A DNA stretch of 64,000 bases from Candidatus Heimdallarchaeota archaeon (GCA_019056785.1 DXJV01000006.1:1-64000); one strand, 5' to 3'. Counted from the stretch's first letter, positions 18,359 through 28,210 are shown. Notes: a model not told the origin generated them from the letters alone. A program made the numbers and translations.

Positions 18359-19254
18359 TCTATCCACCTGACTCTTAATGGACTTCGGGGGGGTGCCCGT
18401 AAATAGCGAATAGCTGGGTAGCCAAGAATTAACACCCCGCGTACTTTGTAACCTTTCGGGATGGCAAAATGCTTCTGTAATTTCCGTTTCTTTTGCAATC
18501 TTATTTGGGCAAAGCCGATCCAACAGCTCCCCAAGCCCAGCGATTGAGCAGCTAACATGCCATAGGTAAGAGCAATACCGGCATCGTTGTCGGCCAATCC
18601 ATTGGGATAATCTCGTGAGTAATGAAGGATAACACAGGGTGCGTTAAAAAAAATGATGTCCTCACCATTTTCAAGTCGTGCTAATTCTCTATCCAGGGTT
18701 ATCTTTGTTTTTGGATTAAGGGCACGTCTTCTTGTCCCCGGGCTTAAGAAAGGGGCTATGAGAATTTTAAATGGCAACAGCTTCCTTGCTGTCTTGAAGA
18801 AACGGCTTACCTCTCGCGAAAGAAAAGCGATCTCTTCTTTGTTTGTAAGAACAACATACCGCCAGTTTTGCCGATTACTCGCAGAAGGGGCATATCTCAT
18901 CGCTTCTAATACTTTGGTTATTTCTTCTTTTTCTACAACTTGATCTTTAAACAAGCGAATTGATCTTCTCATTCGAAGGGCTTGAAGCATGGTTTCATAC
19001 GGGATGAGTTTCTCCAATTGTTTTGTTCCTTCGAAATTCAGAGGTTCATCTGCATCTTCGAATAGTATCGCCTCGGTAGGGCATATTGCGATACAATGCC
19101 CACATCTTACACAGAGATTATAGCTGTCCGCGAATGCAACTCTCAGCTTGTTCTTTTCAGGCTCAGCAACAGAATTGTAAAGCCGGCTGGGGCAAACTTT
19201 CACACATTGTCCGCAGTTTGTACACTTTTCTGGGTCGATTCCTAGAATTTTCAA
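18355..19254 (-). CDS. nitroreductase with N-terminal 2x[4Fe-4S] ferredoxin domain
   Basis: CTNCGQCVKVCPS, CVRCGHCIAICPT; 'MRRSIRLFKDQVV' nitroreductase start. Confidence 0.92.
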   Translation of the reverse strand: MKILGIDPEKCTNCGQCVKVCPSRLYNSVAEPEKNKLRVAFADSYNLCVRCGHCIAICPTEAILFEDADEPLNFEGTKQLEKLIPYETMLQALRMRRSIRLFKDQVVEKEEITKVLEAMRYAPSASNRQNWRYVVLTNKEEIAFLSREVSRFFKTARKLLPFKILIAPFLSPGTRRRALNPKTKITLDRELARLENGEDIIFFNAPCVILHYSRDYPNGLADNDAGIALTYGMLAAQSLGLGSCWIGFAQIRLQKKRKLQKHFAIPKGYKVRGVLILGYPAIRYLRAPPRSPLRVRWIE

Positions 19255-19321
19255 CGTTACTCTGGAGTATTAACACGTTGGGCTATTTTTATATTTCTCC
19301 CCCTATTTGTAAAAGGATTGG

Positions 19322-19396
19322 TGCACCGAGCGGGATTTGAACCCGCGTACCCAGCTTGGAAGGCTGGAGTCCTAGACCAGTCTAGACCATCGGTGC
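19322..19396 (-). tRNA. tRNA-Gly(TCC), intronless
   Basis: GCACCGA..CCAGC CTTCCAA GCTGG..GCGGG TTCAAAT CCCGC TCGGTGC A; CCA not encoded. Confidence 0.95.
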
Positions 19397-19649
19397 TTCT
19401 TCTTTCAGTTATTTTTCGGGCTTTTTTTCTTTTAAACTCTTTCGATTATTTGGAGTTCTTTTCCAAAATTTCTTTTTTTGTCTGTAATTTCCTTCCTTTG
19501 TAAGGGTGTGCCTTCCTTACCGACAAAAAACTGAGGATTCTTTTACTAGATATACCGACAGTTTTTCTCACTGTGCTTATTAATCATCGTCTCCATTAGT
19601 TGGCTTGTAAAGTTAACATTTTATGCTATTTTAAAGGAGTTAGATTAAA

Positions 19650-20342
19650 TTGACAGTTGCAGAGCTCCTTCGGGAGGGTAAAGTTGCTCGTTTGCTAAAA
19701 ATTACCGTTCTTGGTACCTCTGGTAGTGGTAAGACATCCTTTTTGCGAGCTCTGTTTGGGGATGAGTTCATCACTTCTGATGTTAAACGACAAGATTATC
19801 TCGAGAATAAAGCCAATCTTACTTATACGCCGATTGATGTTGAAGAATCAACCACTACTCTTAGTTTGAACCAACTTGGTGCGATGGTCATTTTCACGAA
19901 GAGCAATCAATTTGAAGTTCTCAAAATACAGGATGGTGTTGATAATCTGCTCACGAGAGAGGATATTGATTATTTCATGACGTTCTCAATTTTTGATACT
20001 GCTGGTCAAGAACGGTTTGAGTTTATGGCTGATATTTGTCTAAAGGGTTCTGATGCAGTTATTTTAGTTGCTGATGGTACCAATGTCTCTTCCATCGAAT
20101 ACTTGAATGTCTACATCGAGAAGATAAAAGATGAAGAACTTCGGACCGGCAAAGAAATTCCTGTGATAATTTTCATGAACAAGCAAGATCTCAGCAAGAA
20201 AGGAATCTATTTGGGTGCCGATGTTGCTCGCACAGCCACAAGAAACGAATACGAAGTTTTTGAGACAACTATTAAAGACAAGGACTCTTTCATCCTACCC
20301 TTGCGGATTTTAATTAGCAGGTTAAATGCGCTTTCGTTTTGA
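19650..20342 (+). CDS. Ras/Rab-like small GTPase
   Basis: GTSGSGKTS, FDTAGQERF, MNKQD; TTG start with upstream GGAG. Confidence 0.88.
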   Translation: MTVAELLREGKVARLLKITVLGTSGSGKTSFLRALFGDEFITSDVKRQDYLENKANLTYTPIDVEESTTTLSLNQLGAMVIFTKSNQFEVLKIQDGVDNLLTREDIDYFMTFSIFDTAGQERFEFMADICLKGSDAVILVADGTNVSSIEYLNVYIEKIKDEELRTGKEIPVIIFMNKQDLSKKGIYLGADVARTATRNEYEVFETTIKDKDSFILPLRILISRLNALSF

Positions 20343-20451
20343 GCTGCTGAAGAAAATTCCTTCTTCCTTTTTTCAAACTCGTACATGCAATAAAAACAAA
20401 AGGTGGCTGCAGAATTGCGCAGCCTTTTTTATTTTTCTCTGTACACCATTT

Positions 20452-20898
20452 CTACCAGAAGAATCGAGGTACCAATAAAACTGCTTCTATTGAGTATGGT
20501 AGAGTGGTAATGTAATGATAATTAAAGTGGCTTATTTGCGTTGTCGGATAACTGAATGCTTGTCGTTTCTGCTTTTCAGTTTCTGATAAAGCATAAAAAG
20601 TATATTTCATATTGAGAAGATTCTTTCGTTTAACAATATCTCCTCGCGTTTGCAAGTCTCTTAATGCTGAGAAAAACAAGTAGTTACTTAATCCTTTAAC
20701 CCGTTTTCCTACGGCAATTCTGATTTCAGATGATCGCATTAATCGACAACTAACAAATAATGTATCTAATATTAATTCCTGAACGCGAATTGTTTTTTTG
20801 CTTCTTTTTCGCCCTCTAGTTCCTTTTTTCTTTTCTACAGAAAGCCTTATCCTAGCTTCTCGGTCTCTAATAGAGCTGTTTAATAATTCCATGATCAT
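20452..20898 (-). CDS. putative winged-helix DNA-binding protein
   Basis: basic N-terminus and wHTH-like 'LRDLQTRGDIVKRKNLLN'. Confidence 0.35.
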   Translation of the reverse strand: MIMELLNSSIRDREARIRLSVEKKKGTRGRKRSKKTIRVQELILDTLFVSCRLMRSSEIRIAVGKRVKGLSNYLFFSALRDLQTRGDIVKRKNLLNMKYTFYALSETEKQKRQAFSYPTTQISHFNYHYITTLPYSIEAVLLVPRFFW

Positions 20899-21147
20899 TT
20901 TTTTTCACAGCCTTTTTTCTTATTACTGCTCGTGCTTTTATTGTTTGAGCTTTTGAGTGAAGACATTCTCCACATTCTCCTTATAAGTCTTTCGCTATTA
21001 CACCGCGATGCTATATAAACACTTTTTGTTAATATAGCTTATGCGATATATTATTTATATTTTTCCCTCGTAAGTAGTAAGACTAAATCTTAGTGATAGT
21101 TGGAGAATGAACAATCTAAAAGGCAAGATGGTGTTTATATTAAAAAA

Positions 21148-21230
21148 GGCTTTCTATTAAATAGTAAAGGGGAGCAATATTTTCTCTTTAAAAAATAAGA
21201 GAAACATTATCATTTATAATAGAAAGAGCC
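21148..21230. other. nested inverted-repeat structure upstream of membrane protein/radical SAM pair
   Basis: outer GGCTTTCTATTA/TAATAGAAAGAGCC, inner TTTCTCTT/AAGAGAAA. Confidence 0.45.
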
Positions 21231-21257
21231 CTCCTTGATAATGTGTAGCAAGTTGAG

Positions 21258-21734
21258 TTGATAATATTGAGGCAAAAGGATTATTTATTCGGTTTTTTAA
21301 TAGTCATAATTTGTTCAATAATTTTCGTTCTTCCAGCTGATGCTTTATATCTCATTATCCCTTCCATCTTGATTGCTGGAGCGGCAGGGGGGATGTATGT
21401 GGGGTATGTTCGGAAGCGTCCTTTAATTTCCTGTGTTTATGATGGTTTTATTCTGGGTATCCTAGCAAGTCTCGTTCAGGCAGCTGTTATTATTCCTATT
21501 CTATGGTATTATCACAATCAAAGTTATGATATTGGTACTCCACTTCGGTTTGTTTTTCTTATATTTGCTCTTTGTCTCTTGACTGCTGGATTTGTTGGTG
21601 GGCCTTTTGGTGGTTTGATCATGGGTCTTTTCTATCGATACCTTCGACGCGACCGGGGCGAAGCTGACTTGTATGAATCATATCTTGAAACTAAAACACA
21701 AGATAATTCTTCATACGAAGATTTGCATGATTAA
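21258..21734 (+). CDS. membrane protein
   Basis: 158 aa, glycine-rich TM helices; stop overlaps start of radical SAM gene. Confidence 0.6.
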   Translation: MIILRQKDYLFGFLIVIICSIIFVLPADALYLIIPSILIAGAAGGMYVGYVRKRPLISCVYDGFILGILASLVQAAVIIPILWYYHNQSYDIGTPLRFVFLIFALCLLTAGFVGGPFGGLIMGLFYRYLRRDRGEADLYESYLETKTQDNSSYEDLHD

Positions 21735-22861
21735 TGTTTGATGATTTGGAGGTTGATGTGGCTACGAACTACTTTATTATTCTGACCCGTGCTTGTAATT
21801 TGAAGTGTAAATATTGTGGAGAAGATGCCACTTTCGAACCTCCACCAATTGATCTCGCTTACCCTTTGACCGATTTGGTAACCTTTCTTGCAAAGGATCC
21901 GTCTGAAATAACCATTCAATTTTATGGCGGAGAGCCGTTACTAAAAATCCCTCTTTTAGAGCAAATAATGGATGCCATTCCAAATGTCCGGCACTGGTCC
22001 ATTCAAACGAATGCTGTTTTTTTACATAAACTCCACCCTCCCTATCTTCAACGCTTAAGTGCAATTTTAGCATCGATTGATGGTCGACCACATGTTAATG
22101 ACGCAAACCGCGGACAAGGTAATTATCAGAAGGTTCTAAACAACTGTTCTTATGTTCTTAGCCATGGTTTTTCTGGCGATTTGATTGCCCGCATGACCGT
22201 CTCAGAAGTTGCGGACATTTATGAAGAGGTTGTTCACCTAGTCTCTCTCAAGCGGCCAAAGTTTTCCCATATTCATTGGCAACTTGATAGTCAATGGGAT
22301 GATCGCCCTGAAAATCGTTGGAAAGATTTCTTGGGCTGGATTGACAAATCGTATAATCCTGGTATAAGCAGGTTAGTGAAGTGGTGGTTAAGCTTTCTTC
22401 GTGAGGGCATTGTTCAAAGGCTGGTGCCTTTTATTGCGCTTATGTATTCTCTTCTAACTAATAAGCCAAGTGCACTTCGATGTGGGGCAGGCTTGGATTC
22501 CTTTGCGATTAATCCTGATGGACAAATTTCTGTTTGTCCTATTTCCCCTGAGTTCTCCTTTTCCATTGTTGGTCATATCACTTCTCATTCGCCGGAAGCC
22601 ATTCGTAATTCTCTTCACGTAACTGCTCCTTGTCCTTCATGTGCAGAATACCCTGTTTGTGGGGGGCGGTGTCTTTTTATCAATTATACGAAATTGTGGG
22701 GGGAAAAGTATTATGCTAAAGTTTGTGGCACCGTTAAACATTTGATCAATTCGTTACGTCAAATTGCCCCTGAAGTCCAGCAGTTAATTGCTGATGGTAT
22801 TCTTTCTTTGGATGACTTTAATTATCCTCAATATAATAATGGCTGTGAAATTATTCCGTGA
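21734..22861 (+). CDS. radical SAM/SPASM protein (putative peptide-modifying type)
   Basis: CNLKCKYC; SPASM 'CPSCAEYPVCGGRC' and upstream Cys residues. Confidence 0.85.
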   Translation: MFDDLEVDVATNYFIILTRACNLKCKYCGEDATFEPPPIDLAYPLTDLVTFLAKDPSEITIQFYGGEPLLKIPLLEQIMDAIPNVRHWSIQTNAVFLHKLHPPYLQRLSAILASIDGRPHVNDANRGQGNYQKVLNNCSYVLSHGFSGDLIARMTVSEVADIYEEVVHLVSLKRPKFSHIHWQLDSQWDDRPENRWKDFLGWIDKSYNPGISRLVKWWLSFLREGIVQRLVPFIALMYSLLTNKPSALRCGAGLDSFAINPDGQISVCPISPEFSFSIVGHITSHSPEAIRNSLHVTAPCPSCAEYPVCGGRCLFINYTKLWGEKYYAKVCGTVKHLINSLRQIAPEVQQLIADGILSLDDFNYPQYNNGCEIIP

Positions 22862-22944
22862 ATTTCGCTCATTTTTGCTTAGTCTCAGTTATAGGAAAAA
22901 CAATTCCCCCTTCCAACCACAATCATTTTCAAAAACTCTTGAAC

Positions 22945-23889
22945 TCATTTAAGTTCGTTTAAAATTAATCGCGTTATATCATTTCTTCTTTTTTTACTCC
23001 CCAAATTAATATCTGTGCAAATTGTCTTGATGCCTAATGCATGGATTTCTTCGGCTAATGTTCTGTCAGTTTCACTTAAAATAAAAATGTCGAGAAATTC
23101 TTGATACAGTTTTGCAATGCTCACTGGTGAGGCTTCCATTCCAAGTTCATGCAGTAATTGTGCTGCCGGTCCACTAAAAGCTCGCTTATCTTCGATTGGA
23201 GAAATAGCGACAATCGTTGCCGGAGATTCCATTAAAGATTCTTTGAACCCCTTTACTGCCAACATCGGTCCTATGCTTGTGATGGGATTACTAGGGCCAA
23301 TAATAATCATTTTGCTGTTCGAAAGTGCTTTCGAACATTCGGGTGTTATTTCTGCCTTTTCACTTCCCTGATAAAGGACTTTCTTAACTGCAAACTTTTC
23401 ATGCGTTTTAACAGTATATTCCTGAAAGGTTAACTTTCTGTTGTTTACTTTTGTAATCATAACTGTGCGAATGGCATCATTTGTCATTGGTAAAATAGTA
23501 GCTTGAATATGTAGTCTTCTTGAGAGCTCGCTGGTAACTTTTGTGGCGTTTTTTCCTTCAAGAAGAAGTTTCTTCCGAACAAGATGAAGAGCCAAATCTT
23601 TATCCCCCAGCTGAAACCAAGCTTCTTCTCCCAGCGATCTTAAAAAGTCGTTAGTGTAGAAACTATCCCCCTTGACTCCCCAATATTTGTTTTCATCAAG
23701 TAGCCCTGCGAAGAGATAGAGTAGCGTATCTATATCCGGGGAAACGAGCAACCCATAAAATTCTTCATCATCACCTGTATTGCCAATAACAGTTAGCAAT
23801 TCGTCCGAAAGCAGTGCTCGAAAACCCTGCAATAATTTCGGAGTACCTGTTCCTCCGGAAAGGAAAACTAACTCACCTGGCTCGACCAT
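22945..23889 (-). CDS. cofD: 2-phospho-L-lactate transferase
   Basis: 'LSGGTGTPKLLQGFRAL..VIGNTGDDEEFYGLLVSPDIDTLLY'. Confidence 0.93.
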   Translation of the reverse strand: MVEPGELVFLSGGTGTPKLLQGFRALLSDELLTVIGNTGDDEEFYGLLVSPDIDTLLYLFAGLLDENKYWGVKGDSFYTNDFLRSLGEEAWFQLGDKDLALHLVRKKLLLEGKNATKVTSELSRRLHIQATILPMTNDAIRTVMITKVNNRKLTFQEYTVKTHEKFAVKKVLYQGSEKAEITPECSKALSNSKMIIIGPSNPITSIGPMLAVKGFKESLMESPATIVAISPIEDKRAFSGPAAQLLHELGMEASPVSIAKLYQEFLDIFILSETDRTLAEEIHALGIKTICTDINLGSKKRRNDITRLILNELK

Positions 23890-23998
23890 CTGGATTATTC
23901 TCCAGTAATTGTTTTTTTGTTATTGACACTTACGCTAAGAATTATTAATTGCATGGTAAGTATTAGTTTTTACATTAATTACACGTCACGTTGCACAT

Positions 23999-24829
23999 TT
24001 GGTGAATTACTTGTCTAATAATATCGATAATATAACAGGTTCAAATATGCCGGAAACTGCTCAACCAAGTGATCTTTCGACCAGTAGTGAACAAGTTCCG
24101 CCCCCCCAACCCCTTTCACTCGAGGTTGATGCACCTCAAAAAGAGCCCTCTGCAAACGCTAAAGAGATAGGACAATTTAGAGCGATTTTGCGAGCAGTTT
24201 TTAGTAAGGAAGGTATACAGCTCCTTCTTTCTCATCATCCAAATTGTGAAAAATACGAATCGCATGTTTTCAAAATTGGCAGATTACGATTATGCAAGGG
24301 CTGTATTTTAAGTTATCCACCTGTATATACCATCATTTTAATGTATATCTTTTGGAATGCCGCACGAACCTTCTTGCTTACAAAAAGTTTTCGAATAGCA
24401 AATATCTATTGGTTTGTCATTGGTTTTGGAGTTCTAACCTTGGGGGGATATGCTCTAAAAAAGTATTCTCGGATAATAAATGATTTTACAAAATTATTCC
24501 GAGGGATTTTGGCCGGTTTCTTAGTTGCGAGTGTTTTCGCCGCAACAACATGGTATTATGCTATCATACCTGCGCTCCTTTTTTTTACAGGCCTTGCCTT
24601 CCTCAGTCTGAAACGGGGAAAAGAAATGGATACAACTTGTAAAGAATGTGAATGGCATGGGAATTTTGAGACTTGCCCGGGATTTCGGGGCTTTTATGAA
24701 CGTTTAACCGGAGGCACTTCTAAGGATCAGCAACCCGCTGGGCAATTAGAATCTACACAGCAACAAATTGCCCCCTCTAAGGTTGGCTCTGATACTGCTT
24801 CTGAAGTAATAGCAGAGAAAGAACCTTAA
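23999..24829 (+). CDS. membrane protein with Cys/His motif (DUF2085-like)
   Basis: 'HHPNCEKYESHVFKIGRLRLCKGC' followed by TM helices. Confidence 0.5.
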   Translation: MVNYLSNNIDNITGSNMPETAQPSDLSTSSEQVPPPQPLSLEVDAPQKEPSANAKEIGQFRAILRAVFSKEGIQLLLSHHPNCEKYESHVFKIGRLRLCKGCILSYPPVYTIILMYIFWNAARTFLLTKSFRIANIYWFVIGFGVLTLGGYALKKYSRIINDFTKLFRGILAGFLVASVFAATTWYYAIIPALLFFTGLAFLSLKRGKEMDTTCKECEWHGNFETCPGFRGFYERLTGGTSKDQQPAGQLESTQQQIAPSKVGSDTASEVIAEKEP

Positions 24830-24842
24830 AAGATAATAAATG

Positions 24843-25103
24843 TTAGTCATTTTTGGTGCTTGGTTCTGCCCCTGTTTTCAACGCCCATTCAAGTAACTCT
24901 CGTCGTTTTAATTCATTGGAAATTGCTTGTTCTCTGAGATACAGTTTCCAATTTGCGCCCTCTTCGGCTGACTGGTTGTTTGTTAATTCCTTTCGTACAT
25001 CCCAGAGCGCCTTTCGCAATTCTTTGCTGTTTGCCCGCCTGGCTTGCCGTAGAACTTTCCGCCAGAAAATTCTCTTTTGCAATCCGTTTTTGTGGAGATT
25101 CAT
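24843..25103 (-). CDS. hypothetical protein
   Basis: 86 aa, charged helical. Confidence 0.4.
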   Translation of the reverse strand: MNLHKNGLQKRIFWRKVLRQARRANSKELRKALWDVRKELTNNQSAEEGANWKLYLREQAISNELKRRELLEWALKTGAEPSTKND

Positions 25104-25321
25104 GACATCAATTCCTTTTCAATGGCATTTACTTACTACAAGTTTCTGGTGTTATTTTTTTTTACGAAATTTCTTACAATAGCTTCTTTAATAATAATCT
25201 TAAAAAAGCTACAAATATATGAATTTTTTTACCAAGAAATAGTTTAACGAGAAAAATAGACTTGAAATCTCTTAATAAAGGATTTTTCTTGATGACAAAA
25301 ACGTTTTTAAGTAACTATATC

Positions 25322-25358
25322 AACTAATTAGTTTAGCATCTAAACCTTTATGGTTTAG
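25322..25358. promoter_or_regulatory. palindromic elements upstream of solute-binding protein gene
   Basis: AACTAATTAGTT (25322-25333) perfect palindrome; CTAAACC-TTTAT-GGTTTAG (25340-25358). Confidence 0.4.
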
Positions 25359-25426
25359 AGCATGATTCAGATGGAATCAAAAAAAACCAACATATAGGTT
25401 AAACCGATATTATTGGTGATCACCTG

Positions 25427-27307
25427 ATGAAAGTGAACAAAGTTAAATCAGCAATTCTTGTTGGTGTAATGTTATCCCTGTTTGTCGCAAGTTCTTTCGC
25501 AGTTAATCCTGTGAAGACAAAATCCATTGAACCATTTTTCACATTGGTATTTAAGACAAACCAAGGAGGAGTTCGCCCTGACTATGGGAACTTCTTGAAA
25601 CAACACTTGGCAAGAATTGGGATTGATGTAAACGTAGTTGTACAGGACTGGCCTACTTTTGTAGCAGAGTTGATCGTCTTCCGAGACTTCGATATCTGTT
25701 ACGTTGGTCTTTCCGGTGGCGGTGCAGACCCAGACTTCACTGGTGTCTACAATGAAAACGGTTCCTTGAACCTCTTCGGTTATGATACCAGCATGGACTG
25801 GGACGATGAATTAGGAACCGGTAAAAACGAATGGTACATGAAACAAGGTACTTTGATCATGCCCCCAGACTCAGAAGAGCGTGTTCAACACTACTGGGAA
25901 TGGGAAAACTACTTAATGGACAAGATTTTACCCTTATTACCAACCTTCTCACCCAAGTCTTATGTTGTTACCTGGTCAAACCTCCATGGTTATAACATGA
26001 CCGATGGTGTCTTACAATCTTGGGGTAAAATGTGGTGGGAAAGTTCACACCAAGGTCAAATCAGCACTGATGAATTAGTCATTACTGATGCCGCCTGGTC
26101 AGACTTAAACCCCTTAACACAAGATGATACATCCTCAAGCTTCATTAGTAGTGCGACAATGGATACCTTGATCTGGTACGATGCTGACCTCAGCGTCTGG
26201 CCACACATAGCAGACAGCTATACCTATCTTAACGACACAACCATTCAAATCCACGTGCGTGATGGTATCAAGTGGGCAACTGACCCAGATGGTTTATTCA
26301 CCAACGAATACCTTGATATCTATGATGTATACTTCACCTTTTATGCCTGGAAATATGTCTCCAACGACAAACAACTCTGGGACTGGATTGAAGATATGAA
26401 AATCGTCGACGATAAAACCTTAATTATTTACGTTGACGGTGATCCAACCACTCCTGAAAACGATCCTTATGCTCCTTCCTTACCTGCAATTAGTACCCGC
26501 ATTTTGCCAGAGCACTATTTGAACCAAACTCAAGAACCTGATGGTGTCACTCCAGACACAACCCATCCATCATGGACAACCTTCTCAACCAACTGTTTCG
26601 GAACTGGTCTCTTCGAGATTAGCGACTTTACAGAAGGTGTAGAAACAGTTCTCACTCTTCGAAGTGACTGCTGGAGATTAGATGAAAGCATCACCAATGA
26701 CCCAGACTTGAATTGGGTTGAACGATTTGGTTTTGATTCCGAATGGGATACCAAAGGTATGCACCAATTACGTATCCGAATTATTCCAGACCTTCAAACT
26801 TCTCTCTTAGAATTTGAGGCTGGTAAAGTCGATATTGATGGTGTTACTGCCTTCCCAGAAAAGCGTGATCAATACCAAGCTGATCCCAAATATACTATCC
26901 AATCAGATACAACCTTCAGCTACGGTTTCTACGGCTATAACATGCGCGAAAGCAGACAACAAATGGGTGATCGCAGAATCAGCGAAACCAACCCAACCTT
27001 AACCAGGGGTCTTGCTTTACGAAAGGCTATCTCTTATGCTGTTGATCGAGATGAAATCAACCAGGTTATTCACCGTGGCGAATACACCATTACTGACTGG
27101 CCCATTTATCCAAAGATGGGTATCTGGTGTAATCCAAACATCATCCGCTACAACCACGACCTCGACAAAGCAAGAGAGTACATGTACTACGCAGGCTTCG
27201 ATATCGGATATACTCCAACTACTCCAGGATTTACCTTGATTATTACCCTTTCCTCCTTGTTAGCTGTTGCGAGTGTAACATTCGTCATCATCAAGAAGCG
27301 AAAATAA
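25427..27307 (+). CDS. family-5 ABC solute-binding protein, apparently circularly permuted, C-terminal TM anchor
   Basis: typical N-lobe text 'MDTLIWYDADLSVWPHIADSYTYLNDTTIQIHVRDGIKWATD' lies in the middle; typical C-terminal segment 'HLARIGIDVNVVVQDWPTFVAELI..' lies at the N-terminus. Confidence 0.85.
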   Translation: MKVNKVKSAILVGVMLSLFVASSFAVNPVKTKSIEPFFTLVFKTNQGGVRPDYGNFLKQHLARIGIDVNVVVQDWPTFVAELIVFRDFDICYVGLSGGGADPDFTGVYNENGSLNLFGYDTSMDWDDELGTGKNEWYMKQGTLIMPPDSEERVQHYWEWENYLMDKILPLLPTFSPKSYVVTWSNLHGYNMTDGVLQSWGKMWWESSHQGQISTDELVITDAAWSDLNPLTQDDTSSSFISSATMDTLIWYDADLSVWPHIADSYTYLNDTTIQIHVRDGIKWATDPDGLFTNEYLDIYDVYFTFYAWKYVSNDKQLWDWIEDMKIVDDKTLIIYVDGDPTTPENDPYAPSLPAISTRILPEHYLNQTQEPDGVTPDTTHPSWTTFSTNCFGTGLFEISDFTEGVETVLTLRSDCWRLDESITNDPDLNWVERFGFDSEWDTKGMHQLRIRIIPDLQTSLLEFEAGKVDIDGVTAFPEKRDQYQADPKYTIQSDTTFSYGFYGYNMRESRQQMGDRRISETNPTLTRGLALRKAISYAVDRDEINQVIHRGEYTITDWPIYPKMGIWCNPNIIRYNHDLDKAREYMYYAGFDIGYTPTTPGFTLIITLSSLLAVASVTFVIIKKRK

Positions 27308-27467
27308 GTTCCTGTATAAATTAGCAGCGGGGTATCCTGCTGCAAATACTCTTTTTTTTTTCATGTTTTCTTCATTTTCGAGACATGTATATTTTGATAC
27401 ATTTTTTTGTAGCTATAAGAAAGATTTAAAATCGATAATTGTTTTTCAGAACATCATCAAATCATTT

Positions 27468-27545
27468 GCCCCAATGGTGTAGCTCGGCCAATCATTACAG
27501 CCTTTCGAGTTGTAGACTCGGGTTCAAATCCCGATTGGGGCACCA
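27468..27545 (+). tRNA. tRNA-Glu(TTC), intronless, CCA encoded
   Basis: GCCCCAA..ACAGC CTTTCGA GTTGT..CTCGGGTTCAAATCCCGA TTGGGGC A CCA. Confidence 0.95.
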
Positions 27546-27607
27546 TTTTCCTTCTCGCCGAAAATTTCTTTTGCTAGAAAAGTGTTATTTTTGTTGGTGT
27601 ATTATTC

Positions 27608-27982
27608 TTGGTGAAAATGGATGTCTATCCTGTAAAATTCATTGTTGAACGATTTGGTGAAGCTCTTGGAGAATTTTATCGTATGAAGGCCCCCTTGTCT
27701 GTTGAAGAAATTTGGTATTCTCTTCCAATAAGTGGAAGGGCGCGCATAGAAGATAATGCGCAGCTTTATTTTCTAACTGACATTCAAGTAAAGGCCGAAC
27801 ATCCCACATTAACGGTCGAACCGGGTGATATTGCTTACTGCCCTTTGCAAAAGTCCATTCATGTGTTTTGGGCTCAGACAACACCTGTTGCTGAAGTTAA
27901 TATAATCGGAAAAATAACTAAGAATCTCGAGATGTTTAAAGAGGTAAAATCTCTCAGCCGTGTTGTTTTACAAAAGCACTAA
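27608..27982 (+). CDS. cyclophilin-like fold protein (DUF369/TM1367-like)
   Basis: 'LGEFYRMKAPLSVEEIWYSLPISGRARI..VEPGDIAYCPLQKSIHVFWA'. Confidence 0.7.
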   Translation: MVKMDVYPVKFIVERFGEALGEFYRMKAPLSVEEIWYSLPISGRARIEDNAQLYFLTDIQVKAEHPTLTVEPGDIAYCPLQKSIHVFWAQTTPVAEVNIIGKITKNLEMFKEVKSLSRVVLQKH

Positions 27983-28009
27983 GGTACCAGCTCCTTTTTT
28001 TCTGCTTTT

Positions 28010-28210
28010 CTACCATTCCTCTCTTCTTTGCGCTGTTTTCCAGAAAAAAAGGCCACATTTTTTACAAACAATTTTTTGCTGATATTTCTTCTTTGAGTAA
28101 TAGATCTCTAATACAAGGGGTTCGTTACACCTGCCACATTTTTCCTGCAGATTTTGAGTTTCAATAAGGACAAGATCCTCGTCACTAGTTTGATTCCGTT
28201 CTGAGAACAT
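28010..28210 (-). CDS. zinc-ribbon small protein
   Basis: CGRC..CKKC. Confidence 0.45.
   Translation of the reverse strand: MFSERNQTSDEDLVLIETQNLQEKCGRCNEPLVLEIYYSKKKYQQKIVCKKCGLFFWKTAQRREEW

Noticed and set aside
19318-19503. 61-aa ORF 'MVHRAGFEPAYPAWKAG'
   Set aside because: Typical spurious translation across an antisense tRNA (tRNA-Gly)
27439-27648. 69-aa ORF
   Set aside because: Runs through tRNA-Glu; not protein-like
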